From the NCBI GenBank assembly GCA_963853835.1, contig OY970832.1, positions 31,446,208-31,510,207 on the forward strand: a stretch of DNA of 64,000 nt, written 5' to 3'. The notes below the pieces were generated by a model, which was not told the DNA's origin, searched no databases, and saw only the letters and a list, made by a program, of their open reading frames with translations. The number at the start of each line of letters is the position of its first letter. The stretch's first letter is position 1. This document shows positions 46,701-58,435 of this stretch, in pieces. Made by a program: the position numbers and the translations under genes. Source of the DNA: Calendula officinalis. Lineage: Eukaryota; Streptophyta; Magnoliopsida; Asterales; Asteraceae.

Positions 46701-47289
46701 GTTTGTTTGCATGCTTCTTATCACAGGATGAACCTAAGAAAATCCAACAAGAAATGAAGGATTCACACTGGATAGAAGCTATGCAAGAAGAATTTCTTCA
46801 ATTTAAGTTACAAGCTGTTTGGACACTTGTCTCTCTACCAAAAGGAAAAAGAGCAATAGGCACAAGATGGATCTACAGAACAAGAAAGATGAAAGAGGAA
46901 TAATGATCGAAAACAAGGCAAGACTTGTAGCTCAAGGGTAGACTCAAGAAGAAGGCATAGACTATGATGAAGTATATGCCCCTGTAGCAAGATTTGAAGC
47001 CATAAGAATCTTCTTAGCTTATCCATCATTCAAAAAATTTAAAGTCTACCAAATGGATGTAAAGAGTGCATTTCTGTATGGGAAAATTGAAGAAGAAGTA
47101 TATGTTTGTCAACCTCTAGGATTTGAAGATCCTAAACATGGTGACTATGTGTTAAAACTAGACAAAGCTTTATATGGCCTACATCAGGAACCAAGAGCAT
47201 GGTATGACACATTATCATCATATTTGTTGAAGAACAAAGTTCAAATAGGTGCAATTGCTAAAACTTTATTTACAAAGAAAGTCAAAGAT
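46701..47289 (+). pseudogene. pol: RT part 1 of E, cut by F
   Basis: EAMQEEFLQFKLQAVWTLV, GTRWIYR, then a frameshift, KARLVAQG followed by TAG, and MDVKSAFLYGKIEEEVYV...ALYGLHQEPRAWYDTL. The reading breaks at the AAGAT target site of F and resumes at 53713. Confidence 0.87.
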
Positions 47290-48795
47290 TGTAACACCTC
47301 AATTCTTAAAACAAAATATTTCCGTAAAATCCTTTTAAAAACATTAAGGTAATTGTCCCAAAAATATGGATTTAAAAAATCTTTGGCATTAAATAAAAGA
47401 CATTAGTTGGTGTTACAAAATTATATCATAACCAAAGCCAAACGTAAATCCACCTTGCTATCTCTACTTAAACCCGTGCGCCTTCACTAGCAAACGCACC
47501 TAATCCTTAGCTCTTGAACCTGAGTACATAGCATCACAAACGAACATAGTATGTAAGAAAAAATTGTCTCGTGAGATACATGGGTATTAGACCCAACATT
47601 AACATATAAATAATCACATTTAATAGATATATAACTATATGTATATATATACTCTAGTTACCTCCGTGGTAACCCTATCTCATTCATATAGATCGATCAC
47701 CTCTTGGGTAATCCTATCACATTCATTCATAGCCTATTCGACCCGTCAAGTTGTTCGGAATGCCTCCAATCCAACGAGACCCCATTTTTTGTCCTACTAA
47801 CCAGAATGCCTCCGATTCAGTAGAACCCCTATTGTCACAGTGTTCAGCCAAAGTGACATATATTTATCTTACTAACCAGAATGCCTCCGGTTCAATAAGA
47901 TCCAACATCTTGTTGGGTGATCGGAATGCCTCCAATCCATCAGTTTAAAGATACCATGATAATCCAGAATGCCTCCGAATCTATCACGCACCTGTCCTAT
48001 CTCAATCTACCCGTTATAACCACTACATGTGACTATATGTCACATCAATCAACAATGCCGTATGGCCGTCACACAATATATCCGTATACTAATCTTAGTT
48101 AGTATTCACACAATTATATCAATTAGTTCATAATAATAATAAACAACTAGTTTAAACATTAGTAATCACAATTTATGAAAATACTTCTTTACCGCTATGT
48201 ACTCAATTTTAAAAGTTCACATGTACTCACCTTAGCCAAACTTAATCCTCTTGTGCTTCTTTGAACAAAATCTTCACTTCTCAAGACTTGTAGAATCCAA
48301 GTCTTTCAACAAATGCCCTTAATCTTCAACAATGGAAGAAGAATCACGTGATTTGGAGTCCAAAATCAGCTCCAAACGAACTTTTCCACTCAAAAACGTA
48401 TACTCACTTGTAGAGAGGAGTTCTAGGTTTTAAAATGCACAAAAATGGCTGAAATCCCGCTTTTATTCAGCTTCAGCAAAAGTTCGCGCCGTGAACTCAG
48501 GCGTGAACTTCCCGCGTCAGAACCCAAAGATCTATGTCGGTAGTTCACGGTCGTGAACTAAAGTTCGCGCCGTGAACTAAAGTTCGCGCCGTGAACTGAG
48601 TCGTGAACTAGTTCCCACCGTGAACTCGGGCGTGAACTTTTCCAGCATTCTTTGTTTCAGCTTAAACAAGGGATTTCACATAGCAAACGATATCCGATTG
48701 ACACGAAACCAAATCCCACGTTTTTTAAACGATTTATCCTTATTTGTCATATTTTTTTCCATAATTTATTTAATTCCAAATTTTGGGTCGTTACA
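47290..48795 (-). repeat. Left LTR of F (1506 bp)
   Basis: TGTAACACCTC...GGGTCGTTACA. TATA-like GTATATATATAC is at 47641-47652. The five-hairpin array is 47750-47986. Eight GTGAACT words, some palindromic, lie at about 48484-48640. Confidence 0.93.
47750..47986. repeat. Five-unit hairpin array in the left LTR of F
   Basis: Each unit has a core like AGAATGCCTCC or GGAATGCCTCC flanked by arms that differ between units yet pair: GTTG/CAAC (47750-47775), TACT/AGTA (47795-47822), ATCTTACTAACC with its complement (47866-47901), TGAT/ATCA (47918-47942) and TGATA/TATCA (47957-47986). The right LTR has the same array at 52686-52922, where the third stem is 12 bp with one bulge. Confidence 0.8.
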
Positions 48796-50877
48796 ACTAT
48801 CTAACCCTTAAAAAGGATTTCGTCCTCGGAATCAACTCAAGGATTTCCAATCCCCATTCCGCTTCCATCCTCTTGTATCTATTGCCATCAACCTTTTTAA
48901 ATCATGATCCAATAACAATTATACATTTAAAGTCACTTAACACCGTTATGCCCAAACGGGTCAAAATCCGTCTTAAGCCCTTAATACCCCAAACGGGTCA
49001 AAGTTCCATAACTCAACTATAACACTTCCTATCATTTAACTAAATCCTTTTATCAACAAAGGAATGATATGACCCAATCATTACTATTATTAAATCAATC
49101 AAAATGAAAGTCAATGCCTAGCTTTGACCAAGTCGCCATATCCCAAATTTGTCAACCTTTGACTTAAGCATAAAGTCAACTATACTTTGACAATTTCATT
49201 TCTCACTAAAAGTTCCATTAATTATCCTTTCCCTTTGCAATCGACCTTGCATTCATGATTCATCAACAATTTTATGCTCAATTCCCAAATTCAACTCGAA
49301 CACACAACGGTCAAAGTCACACACTATAATTATTTTCGTTAATCAATTAACCATTAACATATACATGTGGGCGACATATTATGTTCTTATCCTCGCCTAA
49401 TCATACTAAGCGAAGGTCAAAACCCAATTTTGACCCAAGTCAACAATCCACTAGTTGACCAACCTTGACTTATGAATAAAGTCAAACTTACTTTGCAAAA
49501 TTCACATATCCGTTACTATTGAGACATCACTGCTCACCTTTTCATTTCCGATTCCAATATATATCTTTCCTTCTCAATTGTTTCCTCTTTTCCTCGATTT
49601 CAATTTCCACAATCGATTACCAATTTCCATTTAAAGCAATACCAATCTCTATTACCCTTCTAAACTTTCACTCAACTACTTACACCATTTAAACCTCTTC
49701 TAAACATCCACATACCATACTTGCAATTCTCGATTACTGGCTTTAGAGCCTCTATCACATCCATCAGTGGCCTAACCACTCATCATACAACTTTCACCAC
49801 TCATCGGCTACTAATAAACTTTGCTTCCTAAAAGCACCCCCTTTCATAATCTATAAACTTGTAGGCATCTCTTACGCATACTTACACTTAACCACAAACC
49901 ATATTTTCAACTCAAGCTCTCATTTACCATAAAATCCTATCAACAACTAACCATACGGTTCTACATACGTCAGCTACAATCACCATATCCCGGATACAAC
50001 GAATCATACTTTAAATATCTTATCGAGATGATCGGAAAACCTCCAATCCATCCCGACTCATCAAACCTCGTTAATCGGAGAGCCTCCGATCTAACTAGAT
50101 CCATGCAATACCATTCTATCTTGCATAAAATTCATGTATGCACCATTCATTTAGCATCAAGCTATCACTTTCTTTCAAAATTGCCCATTCAATTTCCATT
50201 TTTCACATAGTATTATCTTCCTAAAATCACACGCCTCCCATCGGCCATTACTCCCACTAATACACTATACCACATGGTGTTCACATAATCATTTCTAGTG
50301 CTTTTCCCCCAATCTACTCATTTATCAATCGTTCTTAGTCGATTCATTTCCTCATTACTAAATTTCCCAATCTTTCTTTTACCATCGAGATAACCACTAA
50401 TACTTTCAATTTTCCACATTCTTACCAAATAATCGGTCAACTCGAGTTACCCAATTGACTCCGATCCAAAACCCATTATAAGCTATCACACTTTTTCTAT
50501 GTCATTTTTCCAATAATTTATTGTTGCTATTAACTTAGCATACCATTTTGGTAACACCTTACACTCTATCAATCTTACCTAGAAATTTTTTACCACTTTC
50601 ATATTCCGTCCTTGATACCCCATGGCACCATAGTTTTCCTCTTTACCAATCATAACATATTGATCATTTATTTAATTCCACTTTATACCTTCATGAAGGT
50701 TGCCCATCATCATACCCTTCAATAAACTTTAATTTCATCTTTCCCGTTACAGTCTTTAACTCAAATGCTTAACCATATATAGATCGTGCATGTTAACTCT
50801 AATAACTACTTTCACATCAAAGACTCATATAGCAACTCCAATGGTCCATCCTTAAAAGCATTACCTCGTGCGACTTA
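48796..50877 (-). mobile_element. Internal non-coding part of F
   Basis: No protease, RT or integrase frame on either strand. It contains two hairpins akin to the LTR array (50027-50052 and 50070-50095) and otherwise C/T-rich low-complexity sequence. Pol appears to be replaced or lost. Confidence 0.75.
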
Positions 50878-52014
50878 TCAACAAGTAATTCTTGAATCGT
50901 ATAACATAAGATTTAGAAAGATAGTACCTGAAGCGATATCGTGGCTTCCTCTAGCCTCGCCGTGGGTGAGGTATAAGACACATCCTTTGACTTGCAACTG
51001 GTTCGGCCTCTCGTGAGTAGTTGACGTCAGCATACCGTTTCTTCTCTTCGGGCATGCACCACTAAAATGCCCCCTCTCGTGACACGTGTAGCACTCCACT
51101 TCTTTGATGTTATTCACCCCGCAGTCTTTTGCCTTGTGCCCAACTCTTCCGCATGTGAAGCATAAAGCTGTACCCGACTTGCATACTCCCTTGTGGCCCT
51201 TACCACAATTATGACACTTTCCGCCACCAACTTTATTGGTCAAAGTCGGTGTGAACCTTCCCTTCTTTGATGGCTCCAAAGTATCTTCGATTCTCCTCTT
51301 TTCCCCACCTCTTGGTAGCTCTTGGACCACCCACTGATCCACTTTCTTGGTGTACACATCCACCGACTCATCTCCTTTTCTTAAAATCACTTCTTCTCCT
51401 TGCACTTCCTCTAAGTTTCTCTTGGGGAAAAATTTCTCTTTCAAACGGCTCCTGAATTCATCCCATGACATCTTGTATATCGCCTTCTTGCCTAAGATTT
51501 CGTACATCATAATCCACCACATGTTTGCTTCATCTTTCAACATTCTAGAAGCATATGTCACCATATCTTCCCTTTTACATTTGCTACTCTCCAAAGCTTG
51601 CTCCGTTTCTCGAATCCACCGGACGGTGACTCTTGGCTCAAAACTTCCCGAATACACCTTGGGCTCACATGCCATAAATGCCTCGAACGAACATCCATTT
51701 CTCTTATCAAGACTCATATCATTTTCCTTTTCAGTCGAGAATTTCTCCAAGTGGGCCTTGCTACCCGAACACTTACTCTTTACACCTGGTTTGGAATTAC
51801 CTTTCCTTTCCTTGATCATCCGGTCATCAATAATCCGGTTCACGTCCTCTTTAACTTCTTCTCTCATTCGATCAAACATCTCACGAACCACTTCTAATGG
51901 TACCGGCGTGTAGTTAGCGTAAATTTCCGGATCCTCTTCCGAGTTAGGTGGAGTTCGTCCACTTTCCACATTCACCATTTTGCTATAATAAGATGACAAG
52001 TATTTCATAATCAA
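50878..52014 (-). CDS. gag: Gypsy gag of F with three zinc knuckles and a stub of protease
   Basis: 378 codons on the minus strand. Residues about 100-230 are a retrotransposon gag domain (VRWIRETEQALE, AAMWW-like DEANMWW, WDEFRSRLKEKFFP). Three knuckles follow: CHNCGKGHKGVC, CFTCGRVGHKAKDC and CYTCHERGHFSGAC. The frame then enters the first residues of a Gypsy protease (HGEARGSHDIASGTIFLN) and stops before the active site. The proximal ATG is uncertain because leaders in this family vary. Only particle formation and RNA binding can be encoded. The frame is intact, unlike Copia E around it. Confidence 0.88.
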   Translation of the reverse strand: MIMKYLSSYYSKMVNVESGRTPPNSEEDPEIYANYTPVPLEVVREMFDRMREEVKEDVNRIIDDRMIKERKGNSKPGVKSKCSGSKAHLEKFSTEKENDMSLDKRNGCSFEAFMACEPKVYSGSFEPRVTVRWIRETEQALESSKCKREDMVTYASRMLKDEANMWWIMMYEILGKKAIYKMSWDEFRSRLKEKFFPKRNLEEVQGEEVILRKGDESVDVYTKKVDQWVVQELPRGGEKRRIEDTLEPSKKGRFTPTLTNKVGGGKCHNCGKGHKGVCKSGTALCFTCGRVGHKAKDCGVNNIKEVECYTCHERGHFSGACPKRRNGMLTSTTHERPNQLQVKGCVLYLTHGEARGSHDIASGTIFLNLMLYDSRITC

Positions 52015-52225
52015 TCATTCATTCAATAGTCCATTACGACTCTCAAGCTCGAAAATGACCACATAAGGTAATTCTTCCTAGGGTTCGACCCTAAGACAAC
52101 TTAGCCCTATAGCTTTCAAGGTCAACCTAGTTATCTAACGGAAATATATCATTCTACTCCTACAACTTAAGCCTAGGGTGGTTAACCCAACCTAATTCGC
52201 TCAAGCTATAGCTCCGATACCAAGT

Positions 52226-53712
52226 TGTAACACCTCAATTCTTAATACAAAATATTTCCGTAAAATCCTTTTAAAAACATTAGAGTAATTGTCCCAAAAA
52301 TATGGATTTACAAAATCTTTGGCATTAAATAAAAGACATTAGTTGGTGTTACAAAATTATATCATAACCAAAGCCAAACGTATATCCACCATGCTATCTC
52401 TAGTTAAACCCGTGCGCCTTCACTAGCAAACGCACCTAATCCTTAGCTCCTGAACCTGAGTACATAGCATCACAAACGAACATAGTACGTAAGACAAAAT
52501 TGTCTCGTGAGATACATGGGTTTTAGACCCAACATTAACATATAAATAATCACATTTATTAGATATATAACTATATGTATATATATACTCTAGTAACCTC
52601 CGTGGTAACCCTATCTCATTCATATAGATCGATCACCTCTTCGGTAATCCTATCACATTCATTCATAGCCTATTCGACCCGTCAAGTTGTTCGGAATGCC
52701 TCCAATCCAACGAGACCCCATTTTTTGTCCTACTAACCAGAATGCCTCTGATTCAGTAGAACCCCCATTGTCACAGTGTTCAGCCAAAGTGACATATCTT
52801 TATCTTACTAACCAGAATGCCTCCGGTTCAGTAAGATCCAACATCTTGTTGGGTGATCGGAATGCCTCCAATCCATCAGTTTAAAGATACCATGATAATC
52901 CAGAATGCCTCCGAATATATCACTCACCTGTCCTATCTCAATCTACCCGTTATAACCACTACATGTGACTATATGTCACATCAATCAACAATGTCGTATG
53001 GCCGTCACACAATATATCCGTATACTAATCTTAGTTAGTATTCATACAATTAAATCAATTAGTTCATAATAATAATAAACAACTAGTTTAAACATTAGTA
53101 ATCACAATTTATGAAAATACTTCTTTACCGCTATGTACTCAGTTTTAAAAGTTCACATGTACTCACCTTAGCAAAACTTAATCCTCTTGTGCTTCTTTGA
53201 ACAAAATCTTCACTTCTCAAGACTTGTAGAATCCAAGTCTTTCAACAAATTCCCTTAATCTTCAACAATGGAAGAAGAATCACGTGATTTGGAGTCCAAA
53301 ATCAGCTCCAAACGAACTTTTCCACTAAAAAACGTATACTCACTTGTAGAGAGGAGTTCTAGGTTTTAAAATGCACAAAAATGGCTGAAATCCCGCTTTT
53401 ATTCAGCTTCAGCAAGAGTTCGCGTTGTGAACTCAGGCGTGAACTTCCCGCGTCAGAACCCAAAAATCTCTGTCGGTAGTTCACGGTCGTGAACTAAAGT
53501 TCGCTCCGTGAACTCAGTCGTGAACTAGTTCCCGCCGTGAACTCGGGCGTGAACTTTTCCAACATTCTTTGTTTCAGCTTAAACAAGGGATTTCACATAG
53601 CAAACGATGTCCGATTGACACGAAACCAAATCCCACATTTTTTAAACGATTTATCTTTATTTGTCATATTTGTTTCCATAATTTATTTGATTCCAAATTT
53701 TGGGTCGTTACA
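52226..53712 (-). repeat. Right LTR of F (1487 bp)
   Basis: Matches 47290-48795 with scattered changes (roughly 1.5-2 percent by eye) and seven rather than eight GTGAACT words. Older than D by this measure. Confidence 0.92.
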
Positions 53713-54130
53713 AAGATGATATACTACTAGTTCAAATATATGTAGATAATATCAACAAATGACCTATTGTGCAAAGAATTTGAAAAACTCATGCAAGTGA
53801 AGTTCAAAATGAGTTATGTGGGTCCAATAAATTTCTTTCTTGGACTTCAAGTCAATCAGAAATCAGATGGAATTCTGATCAATCAAACCAAATATGTCAA
53901 AGATATTCTAGAAAAGTTTGAAATGAAGGACTTTAAAAGTGCAAGTACACCAGTGGAAACATACAAACACCTACATCGAGATATTGAGGGGGAGGATGTA
54001 GATGAACACTTGTATAGATCAATGATAGGTTCTTTGATGTATTTAACTGCATCTAGACCTGACATTATTATAGTGTTTGTGTATGTGCCAGATATCAAGC
54101 AAGACCAAAATAACTTCATCTGCAAACTGT
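53713..54130 (+). pseudogene. pol: RT part 2 of E, with YVDN in place of YVDD
   Basis: DDILLVQIYVDNI follows the F target site; the second catalytic Asp is Asn (AAT). Then a short frame break, FFLGLQVNQKSDGILINQTKYVKDILEKF, and STPVET...YRSMIGSLMYLTASRPDI, which is the RT connection typical of Copia. Confidence 0.87.
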
Positions 54131-54672
54131 CAAAATAATTTTATGATATTTGAAGGGAAAACCATCACTTGGATTGTGGTATCCTAATGATTCACCATTT
54201 GAGCTAATAACTTACACAGATAGAGATTTTGGTGTGGAATGCTTAGATCGAAAATCAACAACTGGTGGATGTCAATTCTTTGGATCAAGATTGGTGTCAT
54301 GGCAATGCAAGAAGCAAACAAATGTATCAACATCATCTACTGAAGCAGAGTATGTAGCTACATCTGCATGTTGGGCTCAGGTGTTATGGATTCAGAATCA
54401 AATGATGGGCTTTTGGTATGAATACACTCAAAACTCCTATTTTTATTGATAATCAAAGTGGCATAAGTATTGTGAATAATCCATTAAAACACTCGACAAC
54501 TAAACATATTGAAATAAGATTTCCCTTTATAAGAGATTGTAATGAAAAGAAATTAATCAAAGTTGATAAAATTCATACTGTTAACCAACTTGCAAATCTT
54601 TTTACAAAAGCTCTTGATATAGGAAGATTTACATTTTTAGTTAGCAGTATTGAAATGATTATAATAAATTAA
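54131..54672 (+). pseudogene. pol: RNase H of E, broken
   Basis: DRKSTTGGCQFFGSRLVSW, STSSTEAEYVA, then a frame change to IDNQSGISIVNNPLKHSTTKHIEIR and the end VNQLANLFTKALDIGRF. It is the last coding part of E in the window. Confidence 0.88.
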
Positions 54673-54919
54673 TTTCAAAATTATATCAAAATTTCATATG
54701 TAAAATTTTTGTGAATAAATTTTAATTAAATTTCGTGTTTTACTACTGAATTTTTCATTAATACTGGTGGAAGTTACTTCTGATCCTATTAGTACCGAGT
54801 ATTCATCATTTTTACGAGTTACTACTGATTAGTGAGTACTAAGTATCAAGTTTGTACTGAAAATCGGTTACTACTGATGTTTGGTACTACTGATGCTCAT
54901 AATTCCAGTAGAAACATCT
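54673..54919 (+). other. 3' sequence of E up to the G junction
   Basis: AT-rich, with repeated TACTACTGAT and TACTGA words (about 54745-54905). No LTR start is reached before G. Confidence 0.6.
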
Positions 54920-57610
54920 TGTAACATCCCAAAAATTAGGGGAAATTTAAATTTTTTTAATAAAATAAAATGTAACATTTTCCCCAAAGTACAAGTACAC
55001 GAAAGGTCCCACTCTTTAAAAATATTAAAACTGAACCGTCTCATAGTTTAATGCGGAAAATAAAATAATTGTTTTAGAAACATTTGACTCAAAATACACG
55101 TTTGGAATCCAAATCCATAAAAGCTCATCGAGTAACAGCTCATCTAATGCACTTGCTTCAGTACCAGCAAAATGGGGGGAATGTTTAGGGTCCGCCACAC
55201 GCTGAGTGAATAATATCAGAATAAATAGGTAAATACAAACAACTCAAGCCACATAAGTGATCCCTAAAGACTCTACTCAATTCTCGATTATTAGGCTTTT
55301 AAATCTCATTAGGTTCGCCAATGCCGTGACGATCTCAACGCCTCTTGCACCTCGTGACAGCACCCCTTTCCAACACCCTCTCTAGGTGCCCCGCTGTACC
55401 ACGCTGACAATCGTAAAATGTACTTGACTTAACTCTGGGAAGAGTTGGCTATTAATCTCAAATATAGTTAATTAGTTTTATCACGTGTTGTTCGACAACA
55501 TGTAAACATATAAAACTAACAGCTTAAAACACATAGCCATCTCATATGCATATAAACTCATAATCCAATATCAAGTACTCAAATCAATCACAAAATCAAA
55601 GCTCAGCTCAATCAACAACAATTAACGACATATAACACATAATCATGAATCGAAAGTAAGTACAAGTTTATAGCGAGATTACCCACCTAGATAAACTTAT
55701 GCTCCTAAATGATCCTCGGAATGAAAGTGAGTCTCTACTCGTGTCCTAGAAGATCCTACAATGCACAATGGAACTCGGATTAGAATTTTACTCATAGGTA
55801 ATTTCAGCATAATTTGACAGCATTCAGCACTCTTACAGAAACGACAATAACTCTTAAACCGCTAACTAGATTTGACCCAAATTTTTATAGTAGCTAAAAG
55901 ACTCAGAGGAAAACAATTCATCAGCAGACCTCGGGACACGAATTCAACCAGAAGAATCTCAAAACAGACGCACAAGACAGAAAAGCTGAACCGAAAACTC
56001 TTTGGCGACATTTTACAAAAACATGGATATCTTTTAAACAGTAAATCGGATTGACGAGACGTCTGCGGCAACGGAAAGAAGACTGATAAAACCAGGGACC
56101 AACTAGGGTTAAAAATCCAGAAACATATTTAAGAGTGACAAAAACAGACCCGAACATTACCAACAAAATCTGCCCAAAAACTCAGCATGTTGTTTAAACC
56201 CGTTTTGCAACCCGACATCAACCCGATAATTCCCGAGGCACCCGAAATGGATACCCGACAGCCCAAAAACTCAGATTACTCAAATATGAATAAAATCTTA
56301 AAAGCCCGATTAAAATTATAAAAGTTTCCCCAAAATCAACATACTCAAAACACAATTTAAAGCAAAATTGGTCGACCATAACTTTCAACTCGGTACACCG
56401 AATGACACGAAATCTTTACAGCATATAGTAGTCATACAATACTACAATTCGTCATTAGAAAGTTCGGCACAGTTCTGCCCCGAAGGGTCCCGAAACAGGC
56501 CTGCAACAGGGCTACTTGGTGTTGTATTTCAGCAATGCAGTCTGTTATGAAAATGACCATATCATCTCACAAACCGTAATCTCAATTAAAGAGCGGTCGG
56601 CGGCCACGATTATCTAATTCGATGGAATACAATTGTCTAGAATACCGGGAGACCGTATTCTGACCTGAAGTAGGTCAAAAACAGCCACGAAAAACCTGAC
56701 AGCAAGCTGTCCAAAACTCAGCACAGTAACAAATCGATAAGACAATCCCGACACTTAAAAATCAGTGACTAAGGCCAACTACAACCCGAGATAATATTGA
56801 AAAAAATGGTTTTGATAACAAATGATTTAGTTATATCGAGAGAACAAACACACTAACTCGGAACAACAAACATAACCACCAAGTCACGATTAATCAATTA
56901 TACCGAGCCCTCAATGGCTCGGTTTCACCTCAGCAGCACCCGCAACCTACAAGCCACTCAGAATTAAACACGATATTCAGAAAATTCGGTGAAGGAACAA
57001 GGGAAAGAAAGACTACCAAAACAACACAATCCGGTTTGGAAAAACTGCTCAACACCTCTACCGAACCCTCGGCTCAACGACTTGCTCAAGACTGAATTAC
57101 TCATGATTCTCTTCTCCTTCTCAACTGCTGAAACCTGACACTTGGTGAATGCACGACTCGGTCCCGCATCTTTCTCTCTGATTCCAACTAGACCATGCCA
57201 ACATCAAGACCACCGAACCCTCAAGATCTCGACTCAAGCTCGGATCTCGACCAGACCTTGATCTCGACCCAACCCGATCTTGACCTCAACATCTCGACCG
57301 GATTGTTCTCGATCTCGGCAACCGATCTCGACCAACACCCGATCTCGGCAATTAGTTCTCGACCCGATTCAACATCACTTCTCGAATCTGATAGTTCACA
57401 ACTTCGACCCGAGAACTGAGATCCTAAAACCCGACTTCAGGATCTCGACCAACATAGTTCTCGACCTGAGAACTTTATCTCGAGCCGATTCGTTCTCGAC
57501 CCTGAAGTGTTTTCGACCCGTATTAGTTCTCGACCCGATTAGATCTCAATCCGATTAAGTTCTCAACTCGAGAACCCATATTTTGACCCAAGAACTTTAT
57601 TTTTCCAACT
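54920..57610 (-). repeat. Element G: diverged LTR fragment related to C
   Basis: Begins TGTAACATCCCAAAAATTAGG and follows the C LTR closely for its first 300 bases, including the GTAACAGCTCAT and GCAAAATGGGG stretches, then diverges. It lacks the three hairpins of C. It runs through an array of TCTCGAC words (57220-57560) and ends without a GGGCGTTACA terminus, so it is truncated against the gag remnant. The preceding CATCT would be its TSD, but no partner is seen. Confidence 0.75.
57220..57560. repeat. Degenerate TCTCGAC repeat in G
   Basis: Ten exact TCTCGAC words and several variants (TCTCGGC, TCTCGAG, TTTCGAC), mostly as GATCTCGACC or GTTCTCGACC with irregular spacing. The open frames across it are a by-product of the repeat. 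Confidence 0.75.
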
Positions 57611-57639
57611 TATAAGCATTTCAAAATTACGTCAAAAGA

Positions 57640-58435
57640 GGCACTATCAATCGGATCTGATCTTAAACCACCAGTTCTTATTCAGAGGAGAGTATGCTCA
57701 GTGGAAGAGACGGTTTCCTCACTTTATTAAAAATCAGGAATTGGCTACTAAAATTCTTGACTCTCTTGAGAATGGGGTTGCTGTGTTTTATGAAGATATT
57801 GTTGATGCTTCAAATGCAATTCCTCATGTTATTGGTGGTCGATTTCAAATCCCTCCTGCTCGATATAATGTTCAGCAAAAACAACGGGCTAAAGCAAATT
57901 TACAATCTTTTCGTTCATGCTTCAAAGTCTACCAAATGACATCTATAACATCTTAGATAGTCTGGAAACCGGAAAAGAACTTTGGGATGAAATCAGAAAA
58001 CCAATGGAGGGAACAATATTAGGAAATAAAGCAAAGATAGTTACCACTTTAAATTCATATCAAACATTTAAAGCCACAACCGGGGAAGATTTTCAAAGCA
58101 CTTATCATCGTTATTGTAATTTGTTGAATGAACTCCGCAAAAATAATTTGAAAAAGGAAAATCTTGAGATTAATATCAAATTCATAAACAGTCTTCTCCC
58201 CGAGTGGGCAATGTTTTGAAACAGTGCTATGCAGCACATGGATCATAGTTTGATTGATGTGCATGAACTTTTTGATTATTTACAACAAAATGCACCAATG
58301 GTGAAGGACATAGTCAAAACCAAACAAGAAACCGCTGATACTCTTGCACTTCTTACAAAACAACATCAGTGTAATGCATCTGGTAAAATGAAAGAAATAG
58401 CAGAAGAACTTGCTGAAGGGTTTCATTAACATTGA
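57640..58435 (+). pseudogene. gag: Copia gag fragment, third family, broken
   Basis: Reads FLFRGEYAQWKRRFPHFIKNQE from about 57690, then a one-base loss near 57895 shifts to MLQSLPNDIYNILDSLETGKELWDEI...FINSLLPEW. A TGA at 58217 is followed in the same frame by HMDHSLIDVHELFDYLQQN...EELAEGFH. This is the UBN2-type gag core without knuckle, protease or flanking LTR. The sequence is cut on both sides, by G on the left and by H on the right. Confidence 0.82.

Larger units (their letters stand above)
47290..53712 (-). mobile_element. Element F: Ty3/Gypsy-derived, gag-only retrotransposon nested in E
   Basis: LTRs 47290-48795 and 52226-53712, TSD AAGAT at 47285-47289 and 53713-53717. The primer-binding site TGGTATCGGAGC is on the minus strand (52211-52222). 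The sense strand carries one gag frame and then about 2.1 kb without pol. The end near 48796-48830 (GGACGAAATCC) resembles Gypsy 3' ends. It would need enzymes in trans. Confidence 0.93.
34501..54919 (+). mobile_element. Element E: decayed Ty1/Copia retrotransposon split by D and F
   Basis: In order: 5' LTR, primer-binding site, gag, protease, [D], integrase, linker, RT part 1, [F], RT part 2, RNase H, then about 250 bp of 3' sequence cut by G at 54920. It has many stops and frameshifts. Its LTR and 3' sequence are rich in TACTGAT/ATCAGTA words, related to the A/B motif. No additional gene is seen after RNase H before the G junction. The 3' LTR is not in the window. Confidence 0.88.

Noticed and set aside
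47750..47986. CRISPR-like array
   Set aside because: Repeats are short, irregularly spaced and inside an LTR of a plant element; spacers are the pairing arms.
51347..51913. A 188-residue plus-strand frame
   Set aside because: Antisense shadow of the F gag, whose three zinc knuckles leave no doubt about the coding strand.
57195..57558. Overlapping open frames rich in Asp, Leu and Ser
   Set aside because: They follow the TCTCGAC repeat in two frames and have no domain or relatives; the openness is a by-product of the repeat.
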